Below are positions 47,175 through 58,556 of a stretch of DNA of 64,000 nt, piece after piece. Within the stretch, counting starts at the first letter, position 1; every line of letters begins with the position of its first letter. Where the stretch lies: NCBI RefSeq assembly GCF_000275845.1, contig NW_006766933.1, positions 124,001-188,000 of the forward strand. The letters run 5' to 3'. Under the pieces are notes generated by a model, which did not search any database, had not been told where the DNA came from, and saw only the letters and a program-made list of their open reading frames with translations. Source of the stretch: Dichomitus squalens LYAD-421 SS1 (taxonomy: Eukaryota; Basidiomycota; Agaricomycetes; Polyporales; Polyporaceae). Position numbers and translations under genes: made by a program.

Positions 47175-48861
47175 ATGTCGCAAAGCCGCGGTATACAGTA
47201 CTACCGCCATGGTCGCTTTCGTGTCGCGGGTGGCATGCTGCCTGACGCTATCACTGCGTACAGCACCTACGGTGACCCGACGAACCCATGCATAGTCTTT
47301 CCCACCTGCTATGGTGGAAGGCTCGATAGTACGTCTATTCCGCGCGTACCGTCCTGCGGCTTTGTAACATGAGACAGACCGGGGTTTGCTAGGTCAAGAC
47401 TACATGATCGGTGAAGACAAAGTGGGAAACCTGCACTAGTGCTAACGAGCACCAACTGAGTGGCGTGATGTTTATCATATGAAGGCACTCGACCCAACCA
47501 AGTACTACATCGTCACCTTTGCTCTCTTTTCAAATGGCGAGGTAGGCTTGTCATCGTGTCCCGTATTGCCAAGAGCGCTGACATAGTCTGGATGGTTCCA
47601 AGTCGTCTTCCCCGTCGAACACGGTGAACTAGAATCCGTCACACAGTGGCTTCCGCCGCTCACGATACCGCGCTCCAGCCCCCACCTTACAACGGCCCGT
47701 ACTTTCCCGCTGTATCGTATGAAGATAACATGTGAGCCCAAGCACTATAATGTGCATCGTCGTTCTCACGTCCAAGTAGCCGGGCTCAGTACGCTGTCCT
47801 GACCAAGGAACTCAACGTAAAGAAGGTCTACTGCGTGATTGGCTTTTCCATGGGTGGACAGCAGGTGACCCCACTCGTGTTCTCTTGATATGTTACAGAC
47901 AGCTGATTTTTTCCAGGCGTACTATTGGCCGGTCATCTATCCGGATTTCGTGGAGAAGTGGGTTTGTTACGAGCGTATGTAGGCCTTTGAGTAGTACTCA
48001 CCTCGTTCCATGGCAGGTACATCCCGATATGCGGCTCCGCTCGCACGAGCATGCACAACAAGTGGTGTGTCATCCTTTCTTCATGCTTGGGACACTGCGG
48101 TATGGAAGCTAAGCTGGTATATACAGCTTCATTGAGGGCCCGAAATCAGCCCTTCTCAACTCGAAAGACTTTGAGAACGGCCATTACACCAAGGAACCGC
48201 AATTCGGCATCCGTGCCTTCGGTCGCGCATACAGCGCGTGGGCGTACGGGCAGACGGTACGCTGCGTCCTCCATGTCTGCCTTTTCAATGCCATGCAAGT
48301 GATTCTGACACCATCTTCGCAGTGGTTCCGGGAACATGGCTACCTGATGGACGGCCGGTACTCCTCGCTGGAAGACTTCCTCCGCGTCGACTGGGAGGGC
48401 GGCTTCCTCGGGACCTGGGACGCGAACGACATGATCACGCTCATCAATACCTGGCAGGACGGCGACGTCACGCTCGTCGGCAAGTCCTCGTTCAGGGCGG
48501 CGCACGACGATGACGGCTTCGCCAGCGTCTTGAGAGGTATCAAGGCGAAGGGTTTGATCATGCCGTGCAAGACTGACCTGTACTTCCCGGTATGTTGGGC
48601 GCTGGTGTTGACTGTGGGCGTGTCATGCTTCTGACGAAGTGGTGTATGCAGCCGGAGGATAGTGAGATTGAGGTATCGCATCTAGGCGACAACGCCAAGC
48701 TCGTTGTGATCGACTCCGTGTGGGGGCACATGGGTATGTGGTATTCCCTGTTCGGCCCCATCTTAGATGACTGAAGGTTGTCCTGTCTAGCCGGCGGAGG
48801 GGCGAACGCTCGGGATGACGACTTCATCAAGACAGAAGTAAGGAAATTTTTGGAGAACTGA
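47175..48861 (+). CDS. Alpha/beta hydrolase, homoserine O-acetyltransferase-like family
   Basis: This is a spliced gene of about ten exons, starting MSQSRGIQYYRHGRFRVAGG. The nucleophile elbow is VIGFSMGGQQ (Ser nucleophile), followed after an intron by AYYWPVIYPDFVEK, then FIEGPKSALLNSKDFENGHY, WEGGFLGTWDANDMITLINT and the final-helix histidine region DSVWGHMAGGGAN. These blocks match fungal proteins annotated as homoserine acetyltransferase-like hydrolases, some of which sit in secondary-metabolite clusters. They are not proven acetyltransferases. Exon 1 ends at 47328. The join after FALFSNGE (about 47538) into the PYNGPYFPAVSYEDN exon (near 47640-47731) could not be fixed; the other joins are canonical. 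Confidence 0.78.
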
Positions 48862-49484
48862 TCATCCCGACCTCGCGACCAACTGGTGGAGGGCTTTACT
48901 TGCACAGGTTCCGTTGCGAATGTATGTAAGATCGAATGAGACATACATGTCCGGTCGGATCAAGTGGCGTGGCACCGCAGAAGCTTCAACTGACTGAATG
49001 GTGGCGTACACGGAAAAGAACTGTGTTCGTTCAGAAGCGACTGCGAGTTATCGTAGGCCTTTGAATAACTTGGTGCGTCTTCTTCATTCGACAGCGACGA
49101 CTCTGTATCGTTGGTCGCGCGCGCATGTGATACCAAATGTCCGCCTTTATGTCTGCTTGACAGGATGTCGAACATTCGGTATGACTTTTGTGGTCTCGTC
49201 GTCATTGAAAGAAACAATCATGTTGCAATTGGCGGCTTATGCTCATACCGAATGGCGACCTTGTAAGTGATCGCCCGCTGGGATGCGCCACCAGAACACA
49301 ATAGTTTCACCTCGCATGGCCGACGCGTCTCGACGACGTTGTTTGCAGCATCCCCCGCGCGTGCAGCCACTTCTGTCGTCAATATGTTCAGACCAAGTGA
49401 AACAATACGTTTACACGATTGTTCAGAGGACCCAGGTGTATGGCTCTCGCGACTGCTAGGGATGCGACATACCTTGTTCTGACA
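48862..49484. other. Intergenic, no gene seen
   Basis: No recognisable gene or repeat lies here. It ends at the TATA box of the next gene. Confidence 0.35.
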
Positions 49485-49485
49485 A

Positions 49486-49494
49486 GATATAAAG
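49486..49494 (+). promoter_or_regulatory. TATA box of the 49551 gene
   Basis: The sequence GATATAAAG lies 57-65 bp upstream of the ATG at 49551, followed by a pyrimidine-rich leader (CTCAACCCTCGCTCTCTACA). The spacing is usual for a regulated fungal promoter with a short leader. Confidence 0.6.
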
Positions 49495-49550
49495 CGGGAC
49501 GCATCTTGTGAGACGAATCCTACACTCCCTCAACCCTCGCTCTCTACACC

Positions 49551-50150
49551 ATGTCTTCTGAGCACGCCTCGCGACCTCAATCCGCTATTCACGAGCCCCC
49601 CGCCGACGTCCTCGCTGATGTTGATCCTGGCGCCCTTCCCACCCCACAAGAATTCGTCATGCATGTGACGCTCAAGGACTTCCTACGAAATTTCACGATC
49701 GACGAACTCATACAATTCCTGGAAAGCCTGAGCAAGGAGTCGTACGTTTCTCGCACCGGTTGTGCCTTTACTATGTACTTGACTGTGACGAGCAGTTCGG
49801 AGCCCACGGACGTCGAGATTGAATTTGAAATGGCGGTCTGGGCCTACACCTGCGAGCGGTATTATGACCACGTTAAGCAAGTAGTGGTGAGCTCACAGAC
49901 ACGCATCATATGATACCCTAGTCTCAGTGCAATAACATCATACTAGGCGCGAAGCCTTGCAACCCAGGCCGCAGCACGCAATTCCGAGAGTGGCACGGCC
50001 GGGACGGGCGATTCAGAGGTTTTAGCAACTGCAGATACCTCCCCGTCTCCCTCCGAGTCCCTGCAGTCAGATGTTGACGAAAATTCGAGTCAGCCATACA
50101 AAACCCAAGATCTGAAGACAGGAGATCCCTCGAGGATGCCAGCAAATTGA
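49551..50150 (+). CDS. Small hypothetical protein
   Basis: Three exons (49551-49741, 49796-49886, 49947-50150) join in frame to 161 residues. I recognise no family. The middle has a helical stretch, VTLKDFLRNFTIDELIQFLE, then EFEMAVWAYTCERYYDHVKQ. The C-terminal about 50 residues are Ser/Thr/Asp-rich and look disordered (TADTSPSPSESLQSDVDENS). Support is the good TATA box, strong GTACGT and GTGAGC donors with matching acceptors, and frame preserved across both joins. There is no signal peptide. It may be lineage-specific. Confidence 0.55.
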
Positions 50151-51985
50151 TAGCCAGAGTCGCCCGGCTGACGACCTGCTGGACTTGCGCTGCCGTCGCC
50201 CTGTTGTGCTCAGTTACCCGCCTCGTCCTACCTTCTAGCTGTACTACTATTAAAATGATATGAAACAAGTATATAGAGATATCCATGCGTAAGTCATAGT
50301 ATGCCAAGCGAGCGGAAGGCCATGACAACACGGCAAAGGACATTCAGTGTAAGGCTGTTTATGATAGCACATACCAAGGCGGTATATTCGACAGATGAGA
50401 CAGCACATGATAAACCAACATTCGGAGAGCTGATCAAAGACGAGAGCGATGGATGGCACCTGAGATGAAGCATGTAAAATCGATGTGGAGGGATGATCGG
50501 ACTGCACGCCAACCGAAGCTTGAGCAGACCGGCTCAGGAAACAAGCGGGGTGTACTCTGGTCCACTTCATTAGCGGAGGACGTTCATGGAGATTGACGAC
50601 ACTGCTTACCCGCAATGTTGACCGGTGAATCACGTAATGGATCAGTCCATTCCGCTGTCTCGTGCCTCGTAGCTCCGTACCAGGCTGAACCGCGATCTGA
50701 GGAGGTTGAATGTGTGATATGCCAAGTATAAAACAAGGGACTCACGTTTCGCAGTAGACGGGAATAGGTGATCGTCTGTCTGCGTACTGCCGAAGGGGTC
50801 TGCATGATATCTGCCCAGGGATCTTGTCGGCGCCGGAGGAGAAGGGTCACCGGCATTGGATTGCGTTTTCCTGACCTGACGTCGAAGACGATTGATGCCC
50901 GCTTTCGCATTCGATGTCTGAAGCCCATGTATCAACAGGAAGAGCATCGTCAGAGCAAAGCATGAACATATCTGTCACGGCGTCTTCGCGCAGATCTGTC
51001 TGAATGTGCCACAAAGGTCCTTGTTATACGAACCGCTTGGGCTATGGTATTCCTCATCTCGAGAACCCTGAAGCAGAAGCAACTCAGTCTGAGGCGAACG
51101 TGCACGATGGGAACCAGGGATGTACGGACCTTTCAGCTCTGGACTTGGGCAGGAACGCCTCTGCTCCAGCAGGCTCCATGTCCGCGATACACCTATCGCC
51201 TGGGCGTTCACATTCAGTCTTGGCTTGTGGTGATATGAGCCACTGAAGAAAGGCTTGAATAGCTTGAACCAGCGACCCCGCGAGTCTGTGTGTTGATCCA
51301 TCATGTGCCTGTATGGCCGTCTTGAATGATCTCCAAGATCTCGCGCAGCTCGGCCGCGACACTGACAACGGCTAGGTTCATTTGTTCTACGGTGAAGGGT
51401 GGGCGCACAGGAGGAGTGTCTACTCGAGATTCAGAAGGGGTTACTGAAGTTTGATCGCGAGTCTTCGAGTTCTCATATAACGGTGCCGAGCGGGGACTGA
51501 TATTGACCATACTTGAGGAGCAAGACAATAGCAAAAATGCGACGTCGGCGGCGCGCTGTTGCTACCTGATACTAGGTCAGAAACTTTCGACGTAATTTTC
51601 GAGTTGGACTCGAAGCGAACCGAGAATTGTGCTGCCTCCAAAGTGAGTTCTGTCTCTCTGTGCTGGCCTACGCGTGCGGCGTGCCCCTTGAGAACTATAC
51701 GACTTCAGGGCTACCCCACCGCAAACTCTGACGCGACCGCCGAGCCCAAATCCAACGCAGGCCCTAGCCTCTAGGAAGACCGCGAGCGGCGTTGATGTGG
51801 GCTCCTGTCGACTGTGAGAACGGGACCACGTGATCCCGCCCAGTACCGTCCGATCTGTCTCCTGTGTCCAGCGACCTGCGGGCATGGTCCTTGAGCCCCT
51901 AATGCACGCCTGTCATTCTCACTTTCCTTGATCCCTGCGTCTGGACGGCTTGCGAGTGGCTGCTCCCTTCTCTGTATCTATCTAG
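50151..51985. other. Region without a confident gene
   Basis: Minus-strand frames between 50580 and 51640 could be parts of a spliced gene, but I could not assemble one. The best piece is listed separately at 51301-51510. No repeats were noticed. Confidence 0.35.
51301..51510 (-). CDS. Possible small protein or exon
   Basis: A minus-strand frame of 69 codons begins MVNISPRSAPLYENSK and holds a helix-like stretch, FTVEQMNLAVVSVAAELREI, LEIIQDG. The amphipathic pattern looks like coding sequence. I know no family, and it may be the first exon of a longer gene running toward lower coordinates. Confidence 0.3.
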   Translation of the reverse strand: MVNISPRSAPLYENSKTRDQTSVTPSESRVDTPPVRPPFTVEQMNLAVVSVAAELREILEIIQDGHTGT

Positions 51986-53308
51986 ATGCGAGGACGCCGT
52001 GACTACTTCGCATTGGACGCAGGCGAGATATACTGGCGGGACCATCATGACTGGCTTCAGCAACGAGGGTACATGCTACGCCCCCGGTATAAACCCGACT
52101 GGAAACCTTCTTGGACAGGAACGAATAAGTCGCCTTTCTTGTGCGACGATGGACAAGACGCAATCGTGAGTACTCTGGACTTCCAGTTTACGGTCTGATG
52201 CTCACGACTGTGCAGAGACCAGTGGTCATGGACGCGACGCGCGTCAGCGACAACCGGATGGTGCTCCTAAAGCGCGTTGATAAGTCGGTTCATCCCTACG
52301 AGGTCGAGATGGGCAGTACTTCTCCGCCGCACCCATTGCCTTCGATTCTCGCAACCATTGCTGCCCTATCTACGAAGCACTCCAAGACCCCACCGATCAA
52401 AACATCACTTTCATTGTTATGCCGCATCTAAGGAGATATACTAATCCTAGCTTCCGAACAATCGGCGAAGCGATCGAGTTTTTCCGCCAAGTGTTAGAGG
52501 TAGCTACTCGGGTTCTATAACGACACCTTCTTCAGCCTCATCCTTTCATTACAGGGTCTACACTTCATGCACGAACACCATGTCGCTCATCGGTCTGCAT
52601 TTGTCTTCCTCTACTAATAGCTCGGTCTTACCTGAATACACGCAGAGACTGCATGTCGCTCAACATCATGATGGACGCTGGGCCTATGTATCCTGACGGA
52701 TATCACCCCCGAGCAACATTCCTGACGCGTGACTATTCTCAAACAGCCAGGTATCACTCTAGGACGCGGCGTCCAGTGAAGTACTACCTGACCGACTTTG
52801 GTATCTCCTGCCGGTTCGAGGAGGATGACCTGAACCCAGTGGTTATACCAATTCTCAGCGGTGATCGCTCTGCTCCAGAATTTCAAGAGGACGAAACGAC
52901 CCCTCGCAACCCCTTTCCGACAGATGTCTACTATCTGGGGAACGTCATCCGGGAAGATTTTTTTTTTTTTGAGGTTGGTTATCTATGGGCTCGGCTTTGC
53001 GCTCGCTCACACTCCCGTCGTCATAGAAATACTCAAATATCGAATTCATGAAACCCCTTCTGGAGTCCATGGTGAACCCCGACGTTGATGCTCGTCCAAC
53101 CATGTCCGAGGTTGTCGAGACTTTCAAGACGATTGTCTCGAAGCTGTCCGGCTGTCAAATCCGCAGTCGGCTGATACGACGCGAGGACGACGACTTCGTC
53201 AACGCGTTGAAAGACGTCTATTATCTCTACTTCCGCTTTCTCCCGCGTCTCATTTTACGTGTCCCTCCTATACCTACTCCCAAGTCGTCGAATGTGCCGC
53301 CTAGATGA
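51986..53308 (+). pseudogene. Protein kinase-like gene with a one-base frameshift (copy A)
   Basis: By comparison with its neighbours this is a five- or six-exon kinase-like gene starting MRGRRDYFALDAGEIYWRDH. Kinase features are RPVVMDATRVSDNRMVLLKR (lysine strand), HVAHRDCMSLNIMMD (catalytic loop HRD..N) and YYLTDFGIS (DFG). The frame breaks near 52313. The sequence GAGATGGGCAGTACTTC lacks one base relative to the sister copies, where the frame continues GQYFS. Downstream the shifted frame keeps full homology (FDSRNHCCPIYEALQDPTDQ). A 13-T run at 52948-52960 encodes four Phe at a spot where the split sister copy has FLT and a splice donor. It is either a young pseudogene or a base error. 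Confidence 0.7.
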
Positions 53309-53481
53309 TGGTTTTTCTATCGTTTTCGTGTGCATTTATACCTAACTTTCTTCTTATTGTCATTTCTCTCCGAGTAGTCTATGTTGTTTGCTCTCCTTCG
53401 TGTTGTCCACACTCTTTCAACCGTGATCTTTTCCTGAAGACAGTGTTCGTACTTCCGGTGCGTTCTCCCTCCCCCTTCAGA

Positions 53482-53710
53482 ATGTTCCTCGGAGCTCGTG
53501 CATCGCATAGACAGCTCATCAATGCTACGCGGGTTGCGGATGGCGCTATGGTTGTCGTCAAGCAAGTGTTGCGCACCGACCACCCATATAATGCGGAGAT
53601 AGCTCAGTTCTTAAGATCTGAGCCCCAGGCTTCCGAGCGGAGCAATTACTATGTCCTTATCTATGAAGTCCTACCAGCCCCAGACGACGGCAATCTCCAA
53701 GTATTGATGA
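53482..53710 (+). pseudogene. Kinase-like gene fragment (copy C)
   Basis: One exon-sized frame, ASHRQLINATRVADGAMVVV and YVLIYEVLPAPDDG, aligns with the lysine-strand region of the neighbouring kinase-like genes. The N-terminal exon and everything after this exon, including HRD and DFG, are missing. It is a relic from local duplication. Confidence 0.55.
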
Positions 53711-55443
53711 TGTTATTCCTCATTCAACCTCACTCGTCCACCCGCAGTGCCGTAGACTCCCTGCGGGCAGTGCACCTCTGGCAATGGTGGGGAAATAGGC
53801 GTCTGTGAAGCTGGAGGGGGGGCACCCACACATGATACGCTGACAAGGTAGCAATCCTTCTCTCGTAAATTGGGCACATGATAGGTATTGAGCTTTTCAC
53901 TCTGGCAGGTCCATCGAAGCGTTAACTGCTTCCGCTCGGTCTACGAACCGTCCTTGTTCAGGCGAGTCTCACCCTTCCATGAGGACATGGGCGCATCGCT
54001 GACTATTGTCTCTCAGCGTTCACCCTGGTGTGTCCAGGTGTGTCCCCTGCCTGGCAGGTTACTTTACCAACCATTGATTCGAAGGCGTATCAGGCGTATA
54101 GGAGTTGGGTCACGCCCATGAGCTTTGCTACGATGCAAACCTTTCCGGCCAAGACGCCGTAATGGCTGTCGCACCTATACCTATAAGCTTCGCCGAGACA
54201 AGCTTGACCACATGGCTCCGATACGGAGCAAGTGGACAAGTCGCGCGCCTCCGGAAGTCACGGAAGAATATCACGTTGCCTTCGACAGCCGCCTTGGCCA
54301 AGGAATCGCGCTCGCAACCATCTCGGCAGCATCTTTCGTGTACATTTGTATGCGTCCTCGAACAATAGCGAGACGCACGCCGATGGTGAGGTTCTGTCAA
54401 TAGCTCAGTCAGATGGAAGAGAAGAACGTCATGATTTCGGCGAGGGTAGCGAAGGCAACCTCAGAAGGAGGTAAGGTATCAGACGAAAGTAGAGGTGATG
54501 CACATACTTCAAGGCATTGACGATACTATCGTCGGTATGAAGGACGAGGCGAGCTCCTAACTGCCATTTAGACAGCTTAGATACGAGTTGCTCGAATGAC
54601 TTGACGACCTGCGCCATAGTCGGCCGCGTTGCAGGATCCTTGCGAACCATGGAACCGACGAGAGAATACAGGAACTTCAGGTTAGAATACTGCTGTAAGT
54701 ATCGTTAGTACACCCGGAAGCGATAGTACAAGATCTGGACGACTCACCGTAAGGAAATCCTCCCTGATCACGTTCCCAAGATAATACACATCGGTCGGGA
54801 AGGGATTGCGAGCCGTGACTTTGTCTTCTTGGAACTCGGGAGCAGAAGGATCGCCGCTGATGATCGGCACGACTATGGGATTCGTGTCGTCCTTGTCAAA
54901 CCTCTTGGATATGCCGAAGTCCGTGAGATAGTACTTCACTGGACGTCTCGTCCGTGAATAATGCTTCGCTTTCCCGGAGTAGTCGCGCTTCATAAACGGG
55001 GAACGAGGATGGTACATCTCAGGATACATGGGACGAGCGTCCATCATGATGTTGAGCGTCATGCAATCACTACAAAGAGCTTGTCGTGTGAACAACGCCA
55101 CAAGAGGCAAAAGGTTGGGTCATACCGATGCGCGACATGGTGCTCGTGCATGAACGCTAAGGCCTGTGCCAAGCGTGAGATGAGGAAGGCTAGTGGAAGG
55201 GGATTTAAAAGGCCCACCTCAAATATCTGGCGGAAAAACTCCAGAGCTTCCCCTACAGTCAGAAAATTGGGGTCGTTGTACCGCCGAAGGAGGGGCATGA
55301 CAATGATGGCTGTCATCAGCAAAACTGCAAAATTATTGTTGTATATAACCTACCCACACCTGCTCGGGCAATCATAGGAATACCGTGCAACATTTGGGGA
55401 ATGTTGGGCGCACCTTGTCTGGTTTCCATCCTAGCGCAATAAA

Positions 55444-55763
55444 CATCAGCAAAAGTGTAAAAATACCCTACAGGATTGCGGACATTGCCTGAAGCGCCAG
55501 TTGTGGCACGGTCTTGCAATACCGGAAATGTATTCCGAGAGCGCGCAATACCGGCAATACCTCGCAATACCTGCAATAATGCGAAGTATTGCCCAGTATT
55601 GCCGATATTGCCTGGTCTTGTGGGATATTGCAAGGTCTTGCAATATATTTACGACATTGCAAGACCACCCATGACAGCGCATGATCTGACGTATATTGCG
55701 CGCTCTCGCTGAGTATTGCCTGAACAGGCAATACGGCAAAAGATTTTTACACTTTTGCTGATG
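55444..55763. mobile_element. Nested 320-bp element with the same termini
   Basis: Both ends read CATCAGCAAAAGTGTAAAAA in inverted orientation, longer and cleaner identity than the outer ends. AA flanks each side (55442-55443, 55764-55765), again a 2-bp duplication. It has no coding capacity and lies 130 bp inside the left end of the larger insertion. Confidence 0.75.
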
Positions 55764-55990
55764 AACCTGACTAGGTTGGAAGACCAGGCAATGTCCGAAA
55801 ATACCAGGCAATACTGGCAAGATCTTGTCGGTATTGCCTGGTATTGTGAGCGTTGCACCCGCTTGCAATGACGGCAATCGAGTGCCGTATCCTTTCATAT
55901 TGCCCGGGATTGCGGGCGTTGCGCGAGGGGGCATCCTTGAGAATGCCGGGCAGCACAGGGGGACAACTTTTACATATTGCCAAATATCTG
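55490..55990. repeat. Dense GTATTGCC / GGCAATAC motif field
   Basis: The octamer GTATTGCC, its complement and one-off variants such as CATTGC and ATATTGC occur about every 15-25 bp in both orientations. The field spans the nested element and continues beyond it. Sparser copies recur near the right end of the insertion (about 59262-59316). Clustered short motifs at the ends of DNA transposons are often transposase-binding sites. Confidence 0.6.
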
Positions 55991-56589
55991 GCACATTGCC
56001 TCGGATTTTTTGGTGTTGGGCTATAGGGCTCGACACTCGGAGGATACACAGGCGAAAGATATATTGTAGAAGCAGACACATATTGACAAACAAGGCATAC
56101 AAGACAACCGCACAAGGGAATGGGCACTGCGATGCATGTCATGGCACATTGGCACAGGCATAGCCGTAGACGAGGCCAGAGACACGGCGTGCGCAAAGAC
56201 AAAGGGAGAAACAGCAGACGTCAGCGACACACTCCCGACACGATGATACCACACAACACTCACGATCTTGACCGTCTTCCTGCGCTTCTTCGTGCCCGCC
56301 TCTGACAGGCTCGCGAACGTCTGCCCGCCCTCGGACAGCTTCCGCTTCAGCTTCCCGTTGTCCTCCCTGTCCTCCAGCGTGATGAGCTGGTCTCACGAAC
56401 CTGACCCGTCTTCTATCTTCACCTGACCATGATCGTTTCCGTTCGTTGATGCTGCGGTAGATGAGGGACCAGAGACAGTTGTGGATATGGAGTGTGGGCA
56501 GGGGAGGGTCGCGATGGAGAGTGTGGCGGAAATAGATGCAGAGGGGGCAAAGATGTTGATATTATTAGACTTGGCTGCTTGTTTGATGA

Positions 56590-57240
56590 TCTGCAGAAGG
56601 ATGTGTGAGTACAAATGGCAAGACACGATGAAGATAGCCTGAGAAAGGGTAATCGCCTTCTCCGAGAGCGCCTTCCTGTCCCAACTGTACAGCCGCACTT
56701 TTTGGTCCAGGTTCGGACATGCCATCTCTCAGCAAGGAAGACAGAAGAGCAGGAGGGGACGCACCTCTCCGCCAACGGCGACAAGCAAGCCGGACGCAGC
56801 GATCGCACTTGGGGAGTATTTGAGAGGGAGGTCAAACACCTTCTGGTTCGACGGCACGGCTTCAACGCTCTCCACTTCCACAACGAACACCGTCGAGTCG
56901 CCGTTGACCGCGACGCCCGCCTTGAGCTGGGCGGCGGTCGAGAACGATGAAGGCCTGCCTTGCCAAAACTGTTGAGTTCATCCGTGATCCTCTCGTCCGC
57001 ACAGTAGAGTGATGGGTCAGGACTTACGTGTAGGCCTGGCCGTCAACTGTGCGCAGACGGTCGTCAAAGCCGACGGAGTGCACCATACCCAAGGGGAATG
57101 CCCTGAGGCCAGCAACAAGGCTCATGTGCGCGTCTCCGCAGACGTACTCGTTCGTGAACGAGAGCATGCACCCGTCGGCAGTGCCGACGATGGTCGTCGC
57201 ATCGGACAAGGGCGCTTTGATCGCGGATGTGATCGCCTTT
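56590..57240 (-). pseudogene. Captured fragment of an AIP1-like WD40 gene
   Basis: Three exon-like pieces align in order on the minus strand: TTIVGTADGCMLSFTNEYVCG with SVGFDDRLRTVDGQAYT (about 57030-57240), VAVNGDSTVFVVEVESVEAV with SPSAIAASGLLVAVGGE (about 56768-56920), and DQKVRLYSWDRKALSEKAI (about 56645-56705). These blocks resemble the second propeller of fungal actin-interacting protein 1. Both ends of the gene are missing and the last piece runs into unrelated sequence. It lies inside the insertion and shares its borders. Confidence 0.6.
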
Positions 57241-57603
57241 GGTCAGAGCAGAAAGGGTAAAGGTCAGACGGGGAGCGCAACAAGGGGTATCTTCGGCATC
57301 ACACCACGCTCACCCAGCGAAGTTTTGGCCGCCTATGCGGCAGGCCTCGTTGAGCAATTAAACAGTCGTAATAGTGAAAATGACATGTCTCCCCAGATGA
57401 TAAAGATGGAGGATGAGAACGACAAGACGCTTACGCGGGCGAGGATAGGCGAGACCACCCAAACCAATGCAGTAATGCATCGCACCACAGACGTAGTCTA
57501 GGCAGCTGAGCTCTGATGCTCTGTTCTCGCCTGATGCCTGGTGGAACACACCCCAGGCACGTGTATATGCGCACCATATGGCGCATACAGGACTTGCAGG
57601 GAG

Positions 57604-57888
57604 CTAGTAATGTTCTCGCGGAGGATAGGACAACAGAGGACGAAGGGGAACATACTTGTTCATTAAGGTTACCTGTCCACTTGACACATAGAAGCGCATC
57701 TGCTTTGTTTGGGCGGAGAATGTTTGCTCGTCTTGCGCGAGCTCCGAGTCGTCGATGACTGGGTAGCTCGTGTCGTAATATTCGGAAGCATGGTCCCGCC
57801 ACCGAGGCGTTACAATGTCACAGAGACCCGTGTACTGTGAGCGGTTATGAGTCAGAGTGCCCCTGGCAAGGGAACAATAAGACTGCAC
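57604..57888 (-). other. Unrecognised open segment inside the insertion
   Basis: A minus-strand frame of 94 codons has a protein-like middle (YTGLCDIVTPRWRDHASEYY, DTSYPVIDDSELAQDEQTF). I do not recognise it. By position it may be a third captured fragment. Confidence 0.3.
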
Positions 57889-58556
57889 GGAGAAAATGTG
57901 AGTGAAGGGGTGTATATATGCCCCCGGAATCCGTACGTACAGAGCCTAGTTGCCGCGGCGAGCACAGGCGGTGGTGGAGCATTGCAGCGGAACTCATGAA
58001 ACGACTATCTTTGTCTTGCCCACTGGTTCTTGAGACATTGACCTTCATGAGAGAGAGGGGATGGTAGTGTGGCGAAGGGAAGATGGGCTTGACGTTTTTG
58101 CACGAGGACACTCCTTATGAGTAGCCTGAAGGTGAAGAGCTTGTGACGCGTATAGGCGTCTCCATGTTGCCGCGCTAAACACGTACTCGCGCTCCATGAA
58201 TCCTCGTCCTCGCCCTCACCTCCTCATTTCTCGTTGCCCCCACTCGCTACACACTCCCGTCGACAGACTCCGTACGCTCACCGGGCCTCCTCATGGGAAC
58301 TCCCATATCCTTCCCTGCTCACTTTCCTAACACTTCTCATCCACCATGTACGAGCTGCTCGTCCTACCCAGTGCGATCGAGTTCCGAAGGACCTTGCCCA
58401 CAAGTTTCCATCCCGGGTATGGACCAGCACTGGCTGGGAGCAACATGAGCCTCTGTCCGTTCCCGTAGATGTGAGTAACACGAAGCCCGCCCGACCTCGG
58501 ACGAGGGCCACATACACCATCGACCTCCCCTCTTTCCACTGTGGCTTCCCCCACTG

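Noticed and set aside
55446..56102. Minus-strand frame of 218 codons in the 4.1-kb insertion
   Set aside because: It runs through the GTATTGCC motif field and the nested MITE. The Ile/Arg/Tyr-rich repeats reflect the motif, not a protein.
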